Below, piece by piece: positions 10,859 through 22,223 of a stretch of DNA of 64,000 nt. Source of the DNA: Candolleomyces eurysporus (taxonomy: Eukaryota; Basidiomycota; Agaricomycetes; Agaricales; Psathyrellaceae); contig JANBPK010000777.1 in assembly GCA_027579435.1 (NCBI GenBank), forward strand, positions 83,815 through 147,814. The letters run 5' to 3'. Below the pieces are notes generated by a model. The model was not told where the DNA came from. It made no database searches and saw only the letters and a list, made by a program, of their open reading frames with translations. Each line of letters starts with the position of its first letter. Positions within the stretch are counted from its first letter, which is position 1. The position numbers and the translations under genes are program-made.

Positions 10859-13363
10859 TCAGGTTTTTGCTTCAGCATGGTCGCCAATCCAATAGTTCCA
10901 AAAGGGAGCGTCCTCCGCTACTCCCGGATTCATCCTCATCGTTGACGCCATTTCCAGTGGTCCAACACCCCGAAGAATATCTGCCCATCCATGTGAAGCG
11001 CCTAACAATGCCTCCCAAACGCTTTTGTCGGTCATAACGCCAAAGATCTCCGGGCCCAACCCAGCAACCCAGATATCGTACGTCGTAAACCTATTGCCAC
11101 TGTCGCTCTTCCCAGTCGTCACAATCTCGATCGAAGGTTCCTTGGCCGCAAGAGCAAACACGATGCGGATGACGGGGACATCGGTAGGTTCGTCGACGGA
11201 GAAGAGCCCAGTCGAGTAAGGATCCATCGCCGTGAAAAGATCGACTTGAGGAACGTTTCCATATTCCTCGCCGTTCTTCGACTGCCAGATAATAGCGCCG
11301 ATATTCGAAGCAGCAAGTTTTGTGCTATTGTAGAGATATGGCGTCACACCGTCAATGCCAGATTGGCTACATAAAACGGCAGCCCCCCTCGCGAACAGCC
11401 CAACAAGGTAGCTAGCGCTGATGATTGTGTCCTGGTGGGCCTTGATCCAATGAGTGCAATAGACAATGGTATTCTTGAAGGTCTCTTCCAGCGAAACGGG
11501 ACGAAGTTCGCAACCTTTGTTTCTTTCGGTCTCAGCGCCAAGGACCATTCCTTGGGCTGCATGGATGATCTCCGCTTTAGGGCTGAAGAGAGCTCCAAGA
11601 AACTCTGGGATCGAGCACGAGAGTCCATGACGCCTATACGATATAAATTTGGACACTGCCTGGTCGCGAGCCATCATCTGGGACAGGAGAACGAGCATTT
11701 CGCCGTGATCGCCTTTATGCACGGAGAAACTGCTGAGAACATCTTGGAAAGCGCCAGGCCAGTCCATCCGGATGTGGAACATTATGAAGTAAGCCGCTTC
11801 GGATAGGACAGGCTCGGAGGAGGAGGTGGTGACTATGTTCTCGAATCCTGCGTCAGCCTTCAAGCACATTCTCATATGGCCTTCTACTTGCAGCTTTTCT
11901 TGGCCATGAGAGACGTAGTCTGTGGAGTTGAACTCGATGGGTAACCGTCGAGATAGGCATGCAAAGATTTGATCTTCATCCAAACGTTTGATAGAGGTGA
12001 TGGATCTGCCGCCAAGGAGTTTCATAGCTGCATAGTCGACGATGCTCTTCTTCATCTCGTCGCCTTCTGGGTCCTTGAAAAGGAAGATGGAGCCCCATCT
12101 AGTGGATGTAAGTATGCGGCAGACCTGAAAAGAACGGAGTATTTACAAAGGGCGTCCGTAACTTGCGATGAAGTCAAGCGTGATCACGCTGTTGAAGTCC
12201 TCCGTTCCATCGAGCCGGAGTCGTTTTGCGAATTGGTCGAACCCGAGAGCAACGAAAGGGCGATAGGCAGAAAAGTTGCCGTTGTAAAAAAGTGCAGAGT
12301 AGTCTTGGGAGCGCAAAGAGGCGAGTTGATCGATCTTGCTCGTTGTCGAGAGGAAGAGGGTCGAAAGCGACCTATCAGAAACGTAGTGATGTAGGGCCCG
12401 CCGAAGCTCTACGAAGTTGGACCAAGCGGAGCCATGGGTGCGGTAAACATGATTGGTCAACGTGTGGGCTTCGTCGAACGCGATGATGACGAGTGGGTCG
12501 GGCAACTTTGTCCCGGGAAAAACCGTCTTTCGTACTATCCTGTTCACGAGGTCTTCCAAGGTTTGTTGAGCTTGTTTCAGCGACCCTTTCGACTTAAGAA
12601 TCTAGGGTGAGGTGAATGAGCGCGGCGGTACAAAAAGAAACTGAGAAAACGATAGAGAAGGAGAGTGAAGGGAGAGGAAATATCAACCAACCTTGTTCAT
12701 CTCCTCAATCACGATTCTGTAGAACCCTCTACGATACGGTCCGTGTCCATCTGTTGACATGCCAGAAGACATATGTTCTCTGAATTTACGAGCGATTTCT
12801 TCGGGTCGATCGTCGTCCTTGAATTCGCCCTTACCACTGTCCAGACCTAATCCATTGTCCAATGCGAGCACCGTGGTTTGGAAGAGCGCCTGTAGGAAAG
12901 CACAGAAGAGCGAGTACCGGTCACCTTGTGTCGCACAGAGGAAGCTCTGGAGATCCCCGTCCGGAGGAGGATACCCTGTACGAATACGGCCGCAAGAAAG
13001 CGATGAGGCTTCTCTGGCTAAATTGAGGGGTTGACCACGCACCAGTTGTTCCCGAAGCCCGTAGGTTGATTGGGATGACAAAATGCTTCTTCGACATTTC
13101 GTCGACAGCACGCGATTTGCCCGTCCCCGAGGATTGTACGACGCTGGCATAGCGAGCATAGAGATTGAGGCTCGATTCGTTGGCCAGACGATTAAGGTAT
13201 GACCATAATGCCTCTGCCGCATCTCCTACATACTGAACCGTCCAGGTATACTCGGTGGCTAAAGGTCAGATTTGAGAGGGAGAACTTCATCGCACAAGTA
13301 AAAAGATGACGAACCTGACATCGATGAACTCGTAAGTTCGTCGATGTAGTGGGTGACCCGCAT
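10859..13363 (-). CDS. P-loop NTPase, agaricomycete multicopy family (copy 1)
   Basis: This paralogue of the gene at 22224-25245 has about 750 residues. Spliced order: an N-terminal piece beginning MRVTHYIDELTSSSM, then EYTWTVQYVGDAAEALWSYL, a Walker A motif VVQSSGTGKSRAVDEMSK, the phrase FVIPINLRASGTTGYPPP, helical ERs, Walker B VIIAFDEAHTLTN, a sensor-like STLFLSTTSKIDQ, and a long C-terminal exon (12055-10859). That exon contains DVPVIRIVFALAAKEPS, YDIWVAGLGPEIFGV and ends DHAEAKT. I recognise this as a family expanded in agaricomycetes; it resembles the NTPase of Crinkler/RHS-type proteins, but that link is inference and the function is unknown. Compared with copy 2 the upstream first exon is decayed: its ATG has become ATC near 13420 and the frame shifts, so translation likely starts at 13363. 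Confidence 0.68.
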
Positions 13364-13639
13364 TGCTGCAGGCAGATTGAGTCCGAGTCCTGAGTAGGGC
13401 TTGCTGTGCGAGGCCTCTTGCCCTGGTCGATAATGATGGTGGTGGTGGCCAAGATAAAGGTTTAGCTCAAAACGCGGGATCCAAGAAGGGCGAAGAATAC
13501 CAGAAGGCGCTTTCAGTGTAGTGGATGAATACTAAGAAAGCCTGAGATCTAATCAGGCTTTTACAAGTCGCGCGGAGATTGCATATAGCTCATTTTCATC
13601 CTTTCACCACATCCATGGGTCATTCCACCCACCAAATGT

Positions 13640-14875
13640 TTTTACAGAAAGGCGGTCGAGGGGGTAAATCCCGGGGGCCACGCACGGACCCAACTGTCCC
13701 CGCACCACCTCATCGAAAAGCTCGACATGCACAACGAACGCTTTACTCGATACTACAGGAAGCAATCGTTGATCGCTGACGAGAAAGAGTTTGAAGAGAT
13801 GCTCGATGCGACGAGGAGGCATCTGCCTACGACGTTCAGGCTTGCTGGGAGCAGGCAGACGGCACACTTGCTCAACAAGACTATCACCGACGTCCATGTA
13901 CCTAGTCTGAGCGATATCGTCTTCGAGGATGAAAAACTACCGCCCCCTATTCAACGTTCAGCTTCCGTGGTACCCAGACGGCCTTGCCGCAGTTTAACGT
14001 CCCCAAAAAGGTCCTTCGCAGGCAACCCGAGTTCAAAAAGTTTCATTCTTTCTTGGTCTTTGAGACCGAAGTTGTACGTCCTCCCCGTTTGCCTGCCTTT
14101 CCCGGGCATTAAATCACCTTCGAATAGGGCAAAATCAGCAGACAGGAAGCAGTCAGCATGATCCCCCCCNTCTTCCTCAGCGTCGAGCCCCACCATAAAG
14201 TATGCCATGTTCTCCAGGTCGCTTTTCCTCGACTCATGATCGCGTCGTATAGGTGACGGACATGTGCGCTGCACCCGGTTCCAAAGTGTGTGCAAAATGC
14301 CTGCTTTCCTTCAATATCTAAACCTCCCACTTCAGACCGCCCAGATTCTCGAAGCCCTCCACTCTCAATGCTCACTTCTTCCTCCATCCCCTCCGCCCCC
14401 CTCGTCGCCAACGATAGTGACAACAAGCGCACCCACCTCCTCATTCACCAGTCGGCCCGTCTACCCAGCCTCACCCTCATGGTCACAAACCTAGACGCGT
14501 CCAACTATCCTGTTATCAGGGTACCCGCCGGTCTGAACACCAAAGACCACGCATCAGTGCAAGCACTCCCTCAGTCGGACAAACTTGAACCCTTGATGTT
14601 CGACAGGATTCTATGCGACGTGCCTTGCAGCGGTGATAGTACTATGAGGAAGAACATTATGATTTGGAAGTTGGATGGTAACGGTTTGCATAGGTCCGTT
14701 CTTTATCTCTCTCTCTATCCAGTCCGTCCCGTTCTCAATCTCAATTTTGACTTGATAATGCAGTCTTCAAGTCCGGATACCAAAGACGGAACTGGCCGGA
14801 TTGTGTGCTCGACATGTTTGTTGAACCCGGTGGAGAACGAGGCCGTCATCTGTGCCGCACTCAACTCTAATCCTG
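13640..14875 (+). pseudogene. Trm4/NSUN2 tRNA m5C methyltransferase relic
   Basis: Fragments follow the order of Trm4/NCL1, the SAM-dependent enzyme that makes 5-methylcytosine in tRNA: GGRGGKSRGPRTDP, then IEKLDMHNERFTRYYRKQ, LPTTFRLAGSRQTAHLLN, QFNVPKKVLRRQPEFKKF, HSFLVFETEV, ISRQEAVSMIPP, VTDMCAAPGSK (SAM motif), TAQILEALHS, LVANDSDNKRTHLL, the catalytic FDRILCDVPCSGD, and [13 protein letters not shown]. Lesions are seen near 13713 (1-base frame shift before IEKLD), 13989 (frame lost where a Trp is expected before QFNV), 14366-14400 (frame shift before LVANDSD), and a deletion between IMIWK and DGNGLH that removes the segment expected there. The reading stops after ALNSNP, where MFS-derived sequence begins. 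The N at 14170 is frame-neutral. It is therefore non-functional unless an intact copy exists elsewhere. Confidence 0.85.
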
Positions 14876-15745
14876 TCTCGAAACGCCGGTGGTGTAGCCA
14901 GCCGAACCGTGAACGCCTCGCTCTACAACATGTTCGTTCAGGCTTCGGGTATCATCTCGTCCAACATCTACCGGAAAGACGATGCTCCCATGTGTACGTT
15001 ACCATCTTCTCTGCTTTCTGTGGTGTAATACCCGGCTGACCTCGGGACTTTACAGACCGTCGCGGTAACAGGTGGCTGATCGGTGTATGCGCGTTCAACT
15101 GCTTCATCCTCTACCCCGGCGTCAAAGCCTACTATATCTGGAGAAACCGTAGCAGGGACCAGATTTGGGACGCTATGACATCTGAGGTTCGTCTCTTCCG
15201 CTTTTCTTCACTCTGTGAGGCGCCCAGCTCATACGTCCGTCCTTCTTTCTCTACAGCAAAAGTCGGAGTACCTCGCCACGACGAAAGACAGGGGCAACAG
15301 GCGCTTGGACTTCCGCTTCGCTCATTAAATTACGATTTCCTACGTTTCTTATTTCCTTGCGCTGTAGATCGATTGACAATCTTTTCCCTTGTTTTTTCTT
15401 AACGGTCGATAATGTTACGCAATGTGTCGATGTGTCCGTCTGTCTGATGATTCAGGGTCTACCGTTACCGAATGGTTCTCTCTATGTACTTGTTCGGCCT
15501 GTTTTCCTGCGCTCGGCTTCCTCCCTTTATGTAACATACCTATAACTCGAATTTTATTAGTTCGGACAGCTTTCTCATCGGTTGGCTTTGACGATCCCGC
15601 TCTTCGTACCCGCCACGATGCACCTGAAACCGGTCAAAATTCGAGGCAAAGCCCAACATTTTCAGAGCGAGGCATAATATACATTCAAACATTCTGCTCG
15701 AGCACCAGGTACAAAGTCCAAGAATTCGAGACGACGACACAATGA
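14876..15745 (+). pseudogene. duplicated 3' end of the MFS gene plus downstream flank
   Basis: From 14876 the sequence matches 9920-10820 at very high identity with a constant offset of 4956 bases through the stop codon (15326-15328 against 10370-10372). The copy keeps the last three MFS exons and both introns, from [16 protein letters not shown] to RRLDFRFAH, so it arose by DNA duplication rather than through an mRNA. It has no promoter or N-terminal helices and is joined directly to the Trm4 relic at a short tctcg sequence. Similarity fades at about 15745, just before the stop of the TRANK1-like gene. Confidence 0.88.
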
Positions 15746-15759
15746 CACTGTGGACCGTA

Positions 15760-18700
15760 CTAGGTGCGCGCAAATCTTGAACCCGTGGAAAAGAAATGGA
15801 GGTGGGGTCTATCGTGGAGAGCAGGGGCGTCAGTATCCTTGGCTGACAGGCGGTCCGTTGGGTATTTGGTTTTCCGAGAGAGAGAGGTGCTCTCCCAGAG
15901 CCCTTGAAGAATGAGATCGTTGGCCCAACGCTTCGATTCCGCGTATTCCTTGTCATCTAAAAGAACGTCGATAGTTTCCATAGTGCGGCCCTCTGCAATG
16001 TTGTCCTCCCGGGACTCCAGCTGCTGCAGCTGCTCCTCGGCTGATTCGAGCAAGGCTTTCGCTTTCCTGTGAATTTGACCCTGGTTAAAGACGACTCGGT
16101 GATACTGGCAATCTAACTCACTCGAATTCCCCGTTCGCTAGGTAATACAGTCTTGCTTTTTCCCGCACATCATTTGCAAGCTCTTCGTCGACCTCCTGCG
16201 GATGGTTTTGAATAACAAGAACTATTTCGTCAAACATTCCAGTCTTGCTGTACAGTCTGATAGCAGGAGTGTACTCCTTAGCGCCCTCGTAGGCTCGAGC
16301 TGCCCTCCGATAGTCCTCCATATTGTCACCACAATTTCCCGCCTCCTCATAGCAGTTGGCAGCGTTATGGAAAAGCATGCACCGCTCTTTGCCTTCGGAA
16401 CCCCGAGCGCACTCCAAGAAGGATTCAGCAGCCGAGCAAAATGCATTTCGCTTGGAAAATATGGTCTCTTTACGCCTCTTCTCTTTACCAAAGAGTTGCA
16501 TCGAACGGGCGGCATCACGGAGGGAATAGGTGCACTCCAGCTGCTCCTCGACCGAATCGAACAAGGCCTTCGCTTTCCTGTAGATTTGACCCCTAGTTAA
16601 CAAAGACTTGATGAGACTGGCAATATAACTCACTCGAATTCCCAGTGCTTGAGGTAATATAGCTTTGCCATTTGCCGCACATCGTTTGCAAGTTCTTCGT
16701 CGACCTCCCCCTGATGGTTTTGAGTGACACGAACTGCTTCATCGAACATTTCAGTCTCCTTGTACAGTCTGAGGGCAGGATCATACTCCTTGGCATCTTC
16801 GTAAGCTCGAGCTGCCCTCCGATAGTCCTTCATATTGTCCCCACAGTTTCCCGCCTCCTCAAAGCACTCGGCCGCGCTATGGAAAAACACGCACCGCTCT
16901 TTGCCTTCAGAGCCCCGTGAGCACTCCAAGAAGGATTCAGCGGCGGAGCGGAATGCATCGCGCCTGGTAGATGAGGCCGTTTTGCCAAAGACTTGAATCG
17001 AACGGGCGGTATCACGGAGGTGATAGGTGTGCGAAATCTTCACCTCGCGAGCCCTTCCAGCGCGCTCGAAGGCATGCATGGCTTGTAGGTATCTTCGATT
17101 CGTAAACAAGGTACGACCAGTCGTGTCCCATTCCTCGGGAGTTGAGCTTTGTGCAAGTCGAGGACCATCGCTGCCAGGTACATAGCTGTCGATGTACCCC
17201 TTAGATTCCCAGAGCATCTAGCGGAGGATCAGACAGGTCGGTAGACGAGGCAAATGGATACTAACTTTCATTGGTTCTGCCTTGTCAGAACAATCAATGA
17301 TCCAGAGGTTCTTCCTCGACCGAGTGATGGCAACATAAAGGAACTTCAGCTAGAGTATCAGTCAGGCGAGAAGTTTCGCGTTTTAGACGATAGACAGATT
17401 TACTTCGCTACAGATACCTGCATGCCGCTCCTCGTCAAAGCGGGGAGCACACATGCTTTGACCTGTTGCTGCTTTGACCAGATTTAGCACGACACGCCAT
17501 TGGCCAAGATCCGCGGTCGAATCTTCGAAGAATCTGTACAATAATACCTAAGAAACTCGATCAGCGCATGCTTGATATCTTGCAAGAACTGTCTCTTACA
17601 TCATCGAACTCGAGACCCTTGCATTCATTTATTGTACTAAGCACAATGTCGTTATGGGTAAGCAAATTGGATACGAAGACAGAGGAAATACTGACAGAAT
17701 CAATCCGATGTCTCCGACTTGCTCTCGCAGCTCGACTTTCGCCGCCTCGTCCCGTACTAGTATACCTGCTTCTTGTCAATGCTGGCTGGAAGCTATCTTG
17801 AACCATACTCACATTGTCGAGCCCCAAATTCGATTAGCTCGCCGCTGTGAATTTCGCGTCATTCAAAAGCGTATATTAGCGACGAGGCTGAAGATGTACT
17901 TACGAATTTCCAGACAGGAATTGTATCTGAAAACTCGAGTCAGATACAGGAAGGGAGGTGGACTGGAGTACTTACATATTCGACTGTGTTAGTGTCCCAA
18001 TCACTGTAAAAGATAGGCTTTGGACCATTAACAATACCCTGTTCGGGTGCGAGGAAGTCGATTGCGTATGGCCAGAAATGTGTAATCAACTCGATAACAG
18101 CATTTGCACATCGAACAATACCAGCATGAGAGCGGTAGTTCACAGCGAGTTGGAAAGTGCGTAGTTCGGATTGTGTTATACCCCTTTCGCCTTGCTCTCG
18201 ACGTTGCTAGAACAAGGCCGTCAGGGGTCTTCGGTGATTTCCAAAAAAGCAAAAAGCACACCTCAAGCCTGTACAGAAAAGCTTTGAGATCGTTGAACCT
18301 GAAGGAGCTTCCGATAGCAATTGTCTGGGCAGTGTCTCCAGCCCAAAACAAACCGTTGGGGTTGCGGCACAGCGATCGGAGAACTAGGGAGGTAAGACTC
18401 ATCAGCATTGCAGGAATGCCCTCGCTCTGTGCATTACTTACGCATTGCATCGATGAGGAGATTGTCCTGGGCTTCGTCAACATATCTAAAATGGTCGTCA
18501 ATGATGGTCCATTTAGCTTTGGTAAAGGCAAAAAAGCTGAGCTTACAGATAATCTATCTTCGTTCCCGGAACGCCTGCTGTGTCAAATGCCTTCAGAATA
18601 CGGTGTGTTCTGGCAATGAGGCTAATGTAACGACGAGAATCTACAAATGGCATGGATAATACACACACCTATCAGCAGAGTCAAATTCGCCACGTTGCCT

Positions 18701-21700
18701 TCTTTGGTCCATGTAGGTCTCGAAGAGCGAATAAATTCGATCCCGCTGATTGGCAAAGAGACGCTGCGTGCGATGACTGAGCGCCCTGTAGGCCTCCAAA
18801 TCCAGATATCCAGTCACATGGCTGAGAGATTGTTCAGATCCTTTGATCACACCTATGGTAGAGCGTTATCCCTCTGCTCGATGCCTGTTCAAGGAGAACA
18901 CGTACCAAGAAACTCGTTGAAAACTAGAGCAGAATCTGCAAAATGGGAAATGAGGGAAATTCTCCGTCAAGTAAAAAGTAAGACCTACCGAGATTCTTTG
19001 TCAAGCCTTGGGGAAAATGCGGCCAGTATTGTTCAAGAAAGACGTCGTATGTGACTAATTGCCTCTTGCTATTGACAGTGATGCCCTCAGTACTTTCTAT
19101 GTCGCCTTCCAGGAGTTGGCAGAGCTGCAAGAATTTATCAACAAGGAAGTCACGACTGACAAGAGAGGTAGACGTACTCGGTCAAAGGTCAAAAACAGTG
19201 GGAAGTGTTCGTCTTTGAGCAAGCTAAATTTTTTCGGTAGGCCAGCCTTCCATGTCACGTCGTCTTCGACATCGTAAAGTACACCGTCGCCCTCTTTCTG
19301 GAGTTGCTGTTGCCCCGCAAGCTCCTTCAGCTCTTTCTTTGATTTCTTGGTCACTTCGAGCGATCCCAACAGCTTGGAGAAAGACTCTTCGACCCGCGTT
19401 ACAAGGACACGCGACTGCGTAACAAATATCTGTCGAGGCCTAGCGACTGACAATGTTTCTGACTGTTGGGTATAGGCACACTCAATTCCCAGCATTTTGA
19501 ACAGCGCCGTCGTCGTTTTCCTTGTCAAAAAAATCAGGATGATTTGTGGGAAGAATCGCTGTACCTACCCCGTCCCACTCCGACCAAGAACGTAGCATGA
19601 GCTTTGATGGTCAATAATTTCTTTCTCCTGGAGACTGCAGAACAAGTGAAACAGTTTGATAGTGTGGGAGATCAATCGAACTTACTCGACATTGAAAGGA
19701 TGAGTGACGTCAAGGTCAACGAAGATGCCTATGCAAGTCAGCGCCTTGCATTCAAAGCCAAACGACACGACCTACTTTTGAGCAACTCCTTGGACAGAGT
19801 GACAAATTTCTCCAGACTAGAAGCAGTGGGTTGAGTCGCATTTGCTTTGGGACGCATCTCGAGACTTACACTAGTAGTGAGTGAATCTATCAAAAATTTG
19901 TTCTATCAAAGGGGACGTAAACATTCATGGAATACGGAGCGACGTACCTCGTCGACGTCTTCTTTTGGTAACTCGGGGATGACATTGTCGTCAGAAACTT
20001 CTTTCTTAAGAGGAGGGAAGGTCGCTGATGGAATTACGTAGTCGCCTTTATCATGGGGCTGGTTCCTGAATGTGCATCGATCGCGGTATGCCTTCCCTTT
20101 CTTTGAAAGCTGATAGCCCATCGAGTCCCAGAAGCGTTTGTCGATCTGAGCATGGGTATAGATACCAAAGATTTTGATGGCTGATATCGTCAACACTCAA
20201 TTTTCCGGTGAAGCAAAGGTAGAAATACGATCATACCTTGACGCTCGGACTGCCGTCAAAGTGAGAATTCCAGAGCACAATCTTGGCAGAGATATACCGG
20301 AAACTCACGTTGTTCTCGTACTCCGGAATGCAGTCAATTTGATACTAATAAAGGATGTCAGCGAGAGATAGGCAACTTGGAAAATAATAGAAAAAGGGGG
20401 CTTACAACCAGGCGACTGTCACGGGTCATTTTTGCTTCGAAGACCGGAAATTTGACATCTGGTTTGGTTAAACGCTTTTGATTGTCATCAGAGAACTGTC
20501 CTTTAGACAATTCACTAGGCAGGAGTCAACTTCAGTGAAAGCAGCGACCGGTGGGACATGGAGACGCACACGATCTTCTTCATGATGATTCTGAAGAACT
20601 TTGCGTCGCTCCTTCGAGCTCCACGTAAATCTCGGTCAGCGCGCGATGATATCAATATGGGCCAGTCTCCGAACCCAGAGGCACTTTCAAAATATAGCGC
20701 TCTGAAAGGATTACAACGTCAGGTTGACCGAATTGTCAGCAGATACTAGAAAATGTAGACTCACGCTTTCATAGGTTGTATGCAAGGATATGCTGCTGGG
20801 GTTATGTCTGCGAGTGCTTCTTCTGAAGCGGAGCCATTGGCAGGTTGCTGGTTCCTTTTGTCACAGTGGTTTCCTCCGTCGGTGGAGTCCAGAACGACAA
20901 ACATGCTTTGAACTGTCACGTAGATTTCAGGTTTTTGGAGAAGGTCAAAGTATTGCTGTGATTCAATGAGATGGCTTGTATGCATGGTGATGTGGCATGA
21001 GACATACTGAGAATGTCTCTTTCAATGTATATAGCAAAAAACTGGCGTTAAAGGAAGCATCTTCCTTTGTCTGAGGATCAGTAACATTCAACCGGGCGAG
21101 ATCCTGCTGCTTCAAGCTACTGTTCTCCCCCTCCATCTTGCGCGGGCACTTTCGATGGGATTGATTTCGTTTCTTTCCAATGACAAAGCCATCAGAGTCA
21201 GCTTCGTCGACGGGTTCTGTCTTGTCAAGAGCAAAATCGACCATATACTTCAGAACGGGGGGGAATTCTCTCCACGTGGAATTTGGCCTCCGAAAGGAAA
21301 AGCTGCGCTTCCCGCTCAAAGGTAAAGGGAAGGGAAAGTAGGAAATGTGAGAGCCTCTCGAGGATCTCTCGATGAATCAATGTTTGGAATTCGTCGGCCG
21401 GGCGCCTCGGGAAGCTTTTCAAAAGCCAAGATGAAAGATGGCGAGACCAGCTTCCATCTTTCCGACACTAATCAGTTGAAACGGCTTCAGCAATGAATAT
21501 GGCAAGGGCTTACATGCTAGCACGAGCTCGAGCAACCGCTTATGCTTGGTGGCATCGAGGAGCTGTCTCAACACACTCTCAACTTGATTATTGGAAAGCG
21601 AAGTGGCATCTAACTCGTTGAGGATGGCTTGCACTGCCTCGACAGATTGAGCGCGCGAGAGCTCGGAACATAGCTTTGAAAGCCAACGTTCCGGAAGTGC

Positions 21701-21721
21701 GTTTCCTACTTCTGATTTCAT
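15760..21721 (-). CDS. TRANK1-like UvrD-family helicase with TPR tail
   Basis: This is a large multi-exon gene of roughly 1,600 residues, starting MKSEVGNALPERW at 21721. After an alpha-helical N-terminal region it carries a UvrD/SF1A helicase core: Walker A YVLGRSGTGKTTTALFKML across an intron near 19520-19570, LFVTQSRVLVTRVEESF, the Walker B motif YVDEAQDNLLIDA near 18490, GLFWAGDTAQTIAIGSSFRF, and LAVNYRSHAGIVRCANAV near 18140. The C-terminal part begins LWESKGYIDSYVPGSDGPRLAQ region (17217) and forms TPR-like helices (GRTLFTNRRYLQAMHAFERA, YRRAARAYEDAKEYDPALRL). This architecture matches fungal proteins annotated as TPR and ankyrin repeat-containing protein 1. The biological role is unknown; DNA or RNA unwinding is inferred from motifs. 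No frame lesion was found. The TPR tail is tandemly duplicated. Confidence 0.8.
16118..17035 (-). repeat. tandem duplication inside the TPR tail
   Basis: Two consecutive units of about 450-500 bp, each with an intron, encode closely similar segments. Unit one (17035-16630) has HLRDTARSIQVFGKT, AESFLECSRGSEGKERCVFF and MFDEAVRVTQNH. Unit two (about 16590-16118) has SLRDAARSMQLFGKE, AESFLECARGSEGKERCMLF and MFDEIVLVIQNH. A third partial unit restarts as KALLESAEEQLQ downstream. The conserved intron position shows duplication at the DNA level. Confidence 0.8.
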
Positions 21722-22223
21722 GGCTAGACACTGGTGGAAAGGAAAGGGAGGACGCGTCACATTCAGAAAAGTAGCGTCACAAAGCCCAAGACAATTCTAA
21801 ACAGGCAATACAGGCAATGTGGGGCTCAGCCTCGTGTTCTGGCATCGCATCATACCAACAGAGGTCTTTTCTAGGCTTTGACTCGGAAGTGGGTGAAACA
21901 TGAATTTTTAGAACACATCCAAATTCATTGTACCCACTGACGCGACCTATATGCCATCAGCGCGAGAGATATCGCACATCTACTAACGACGTGTAACATC
22001 GAAACGGTGGAGGTCATTTCGGGGTCGGTTCGCCGATCGCTGACGCATCGGATCGGCTTACCATATCGCACGCGCGCCGGATCCGTCGCATTCTCGAGGG
22101 CAAGGCATAATACACATCCAAACACATACAATACAGGTACAAGTGATACCTGAGGACCAAGAGTTCAAAACGACGACGCTGCCCTACCGCTTCGATGGAC
22201 ATCCAATCCCCAGCCCATACAAT
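21722..22223. other. intergenic, TRANK1-like promoter and P-loop 3' flank
   Basis: The stretch holds the promoter of the minus-strand TRANK1-like gene. From about 22080 it contains the 3' flank shared with the other P-loop gene (ggcataatacacatcc, gatacctgaggacc, cccatacaattcagg). No gene was recognised. Confidence 0.45.

Noticed and set aside
11435..11806. Long plus-strand open frame opposite P-loop copy 1
   Set aside because: It is the antisense shadow of the long coding exon; it has no protein-like motifs and the same shadow recurs opposite copy 2 (22791-23105).
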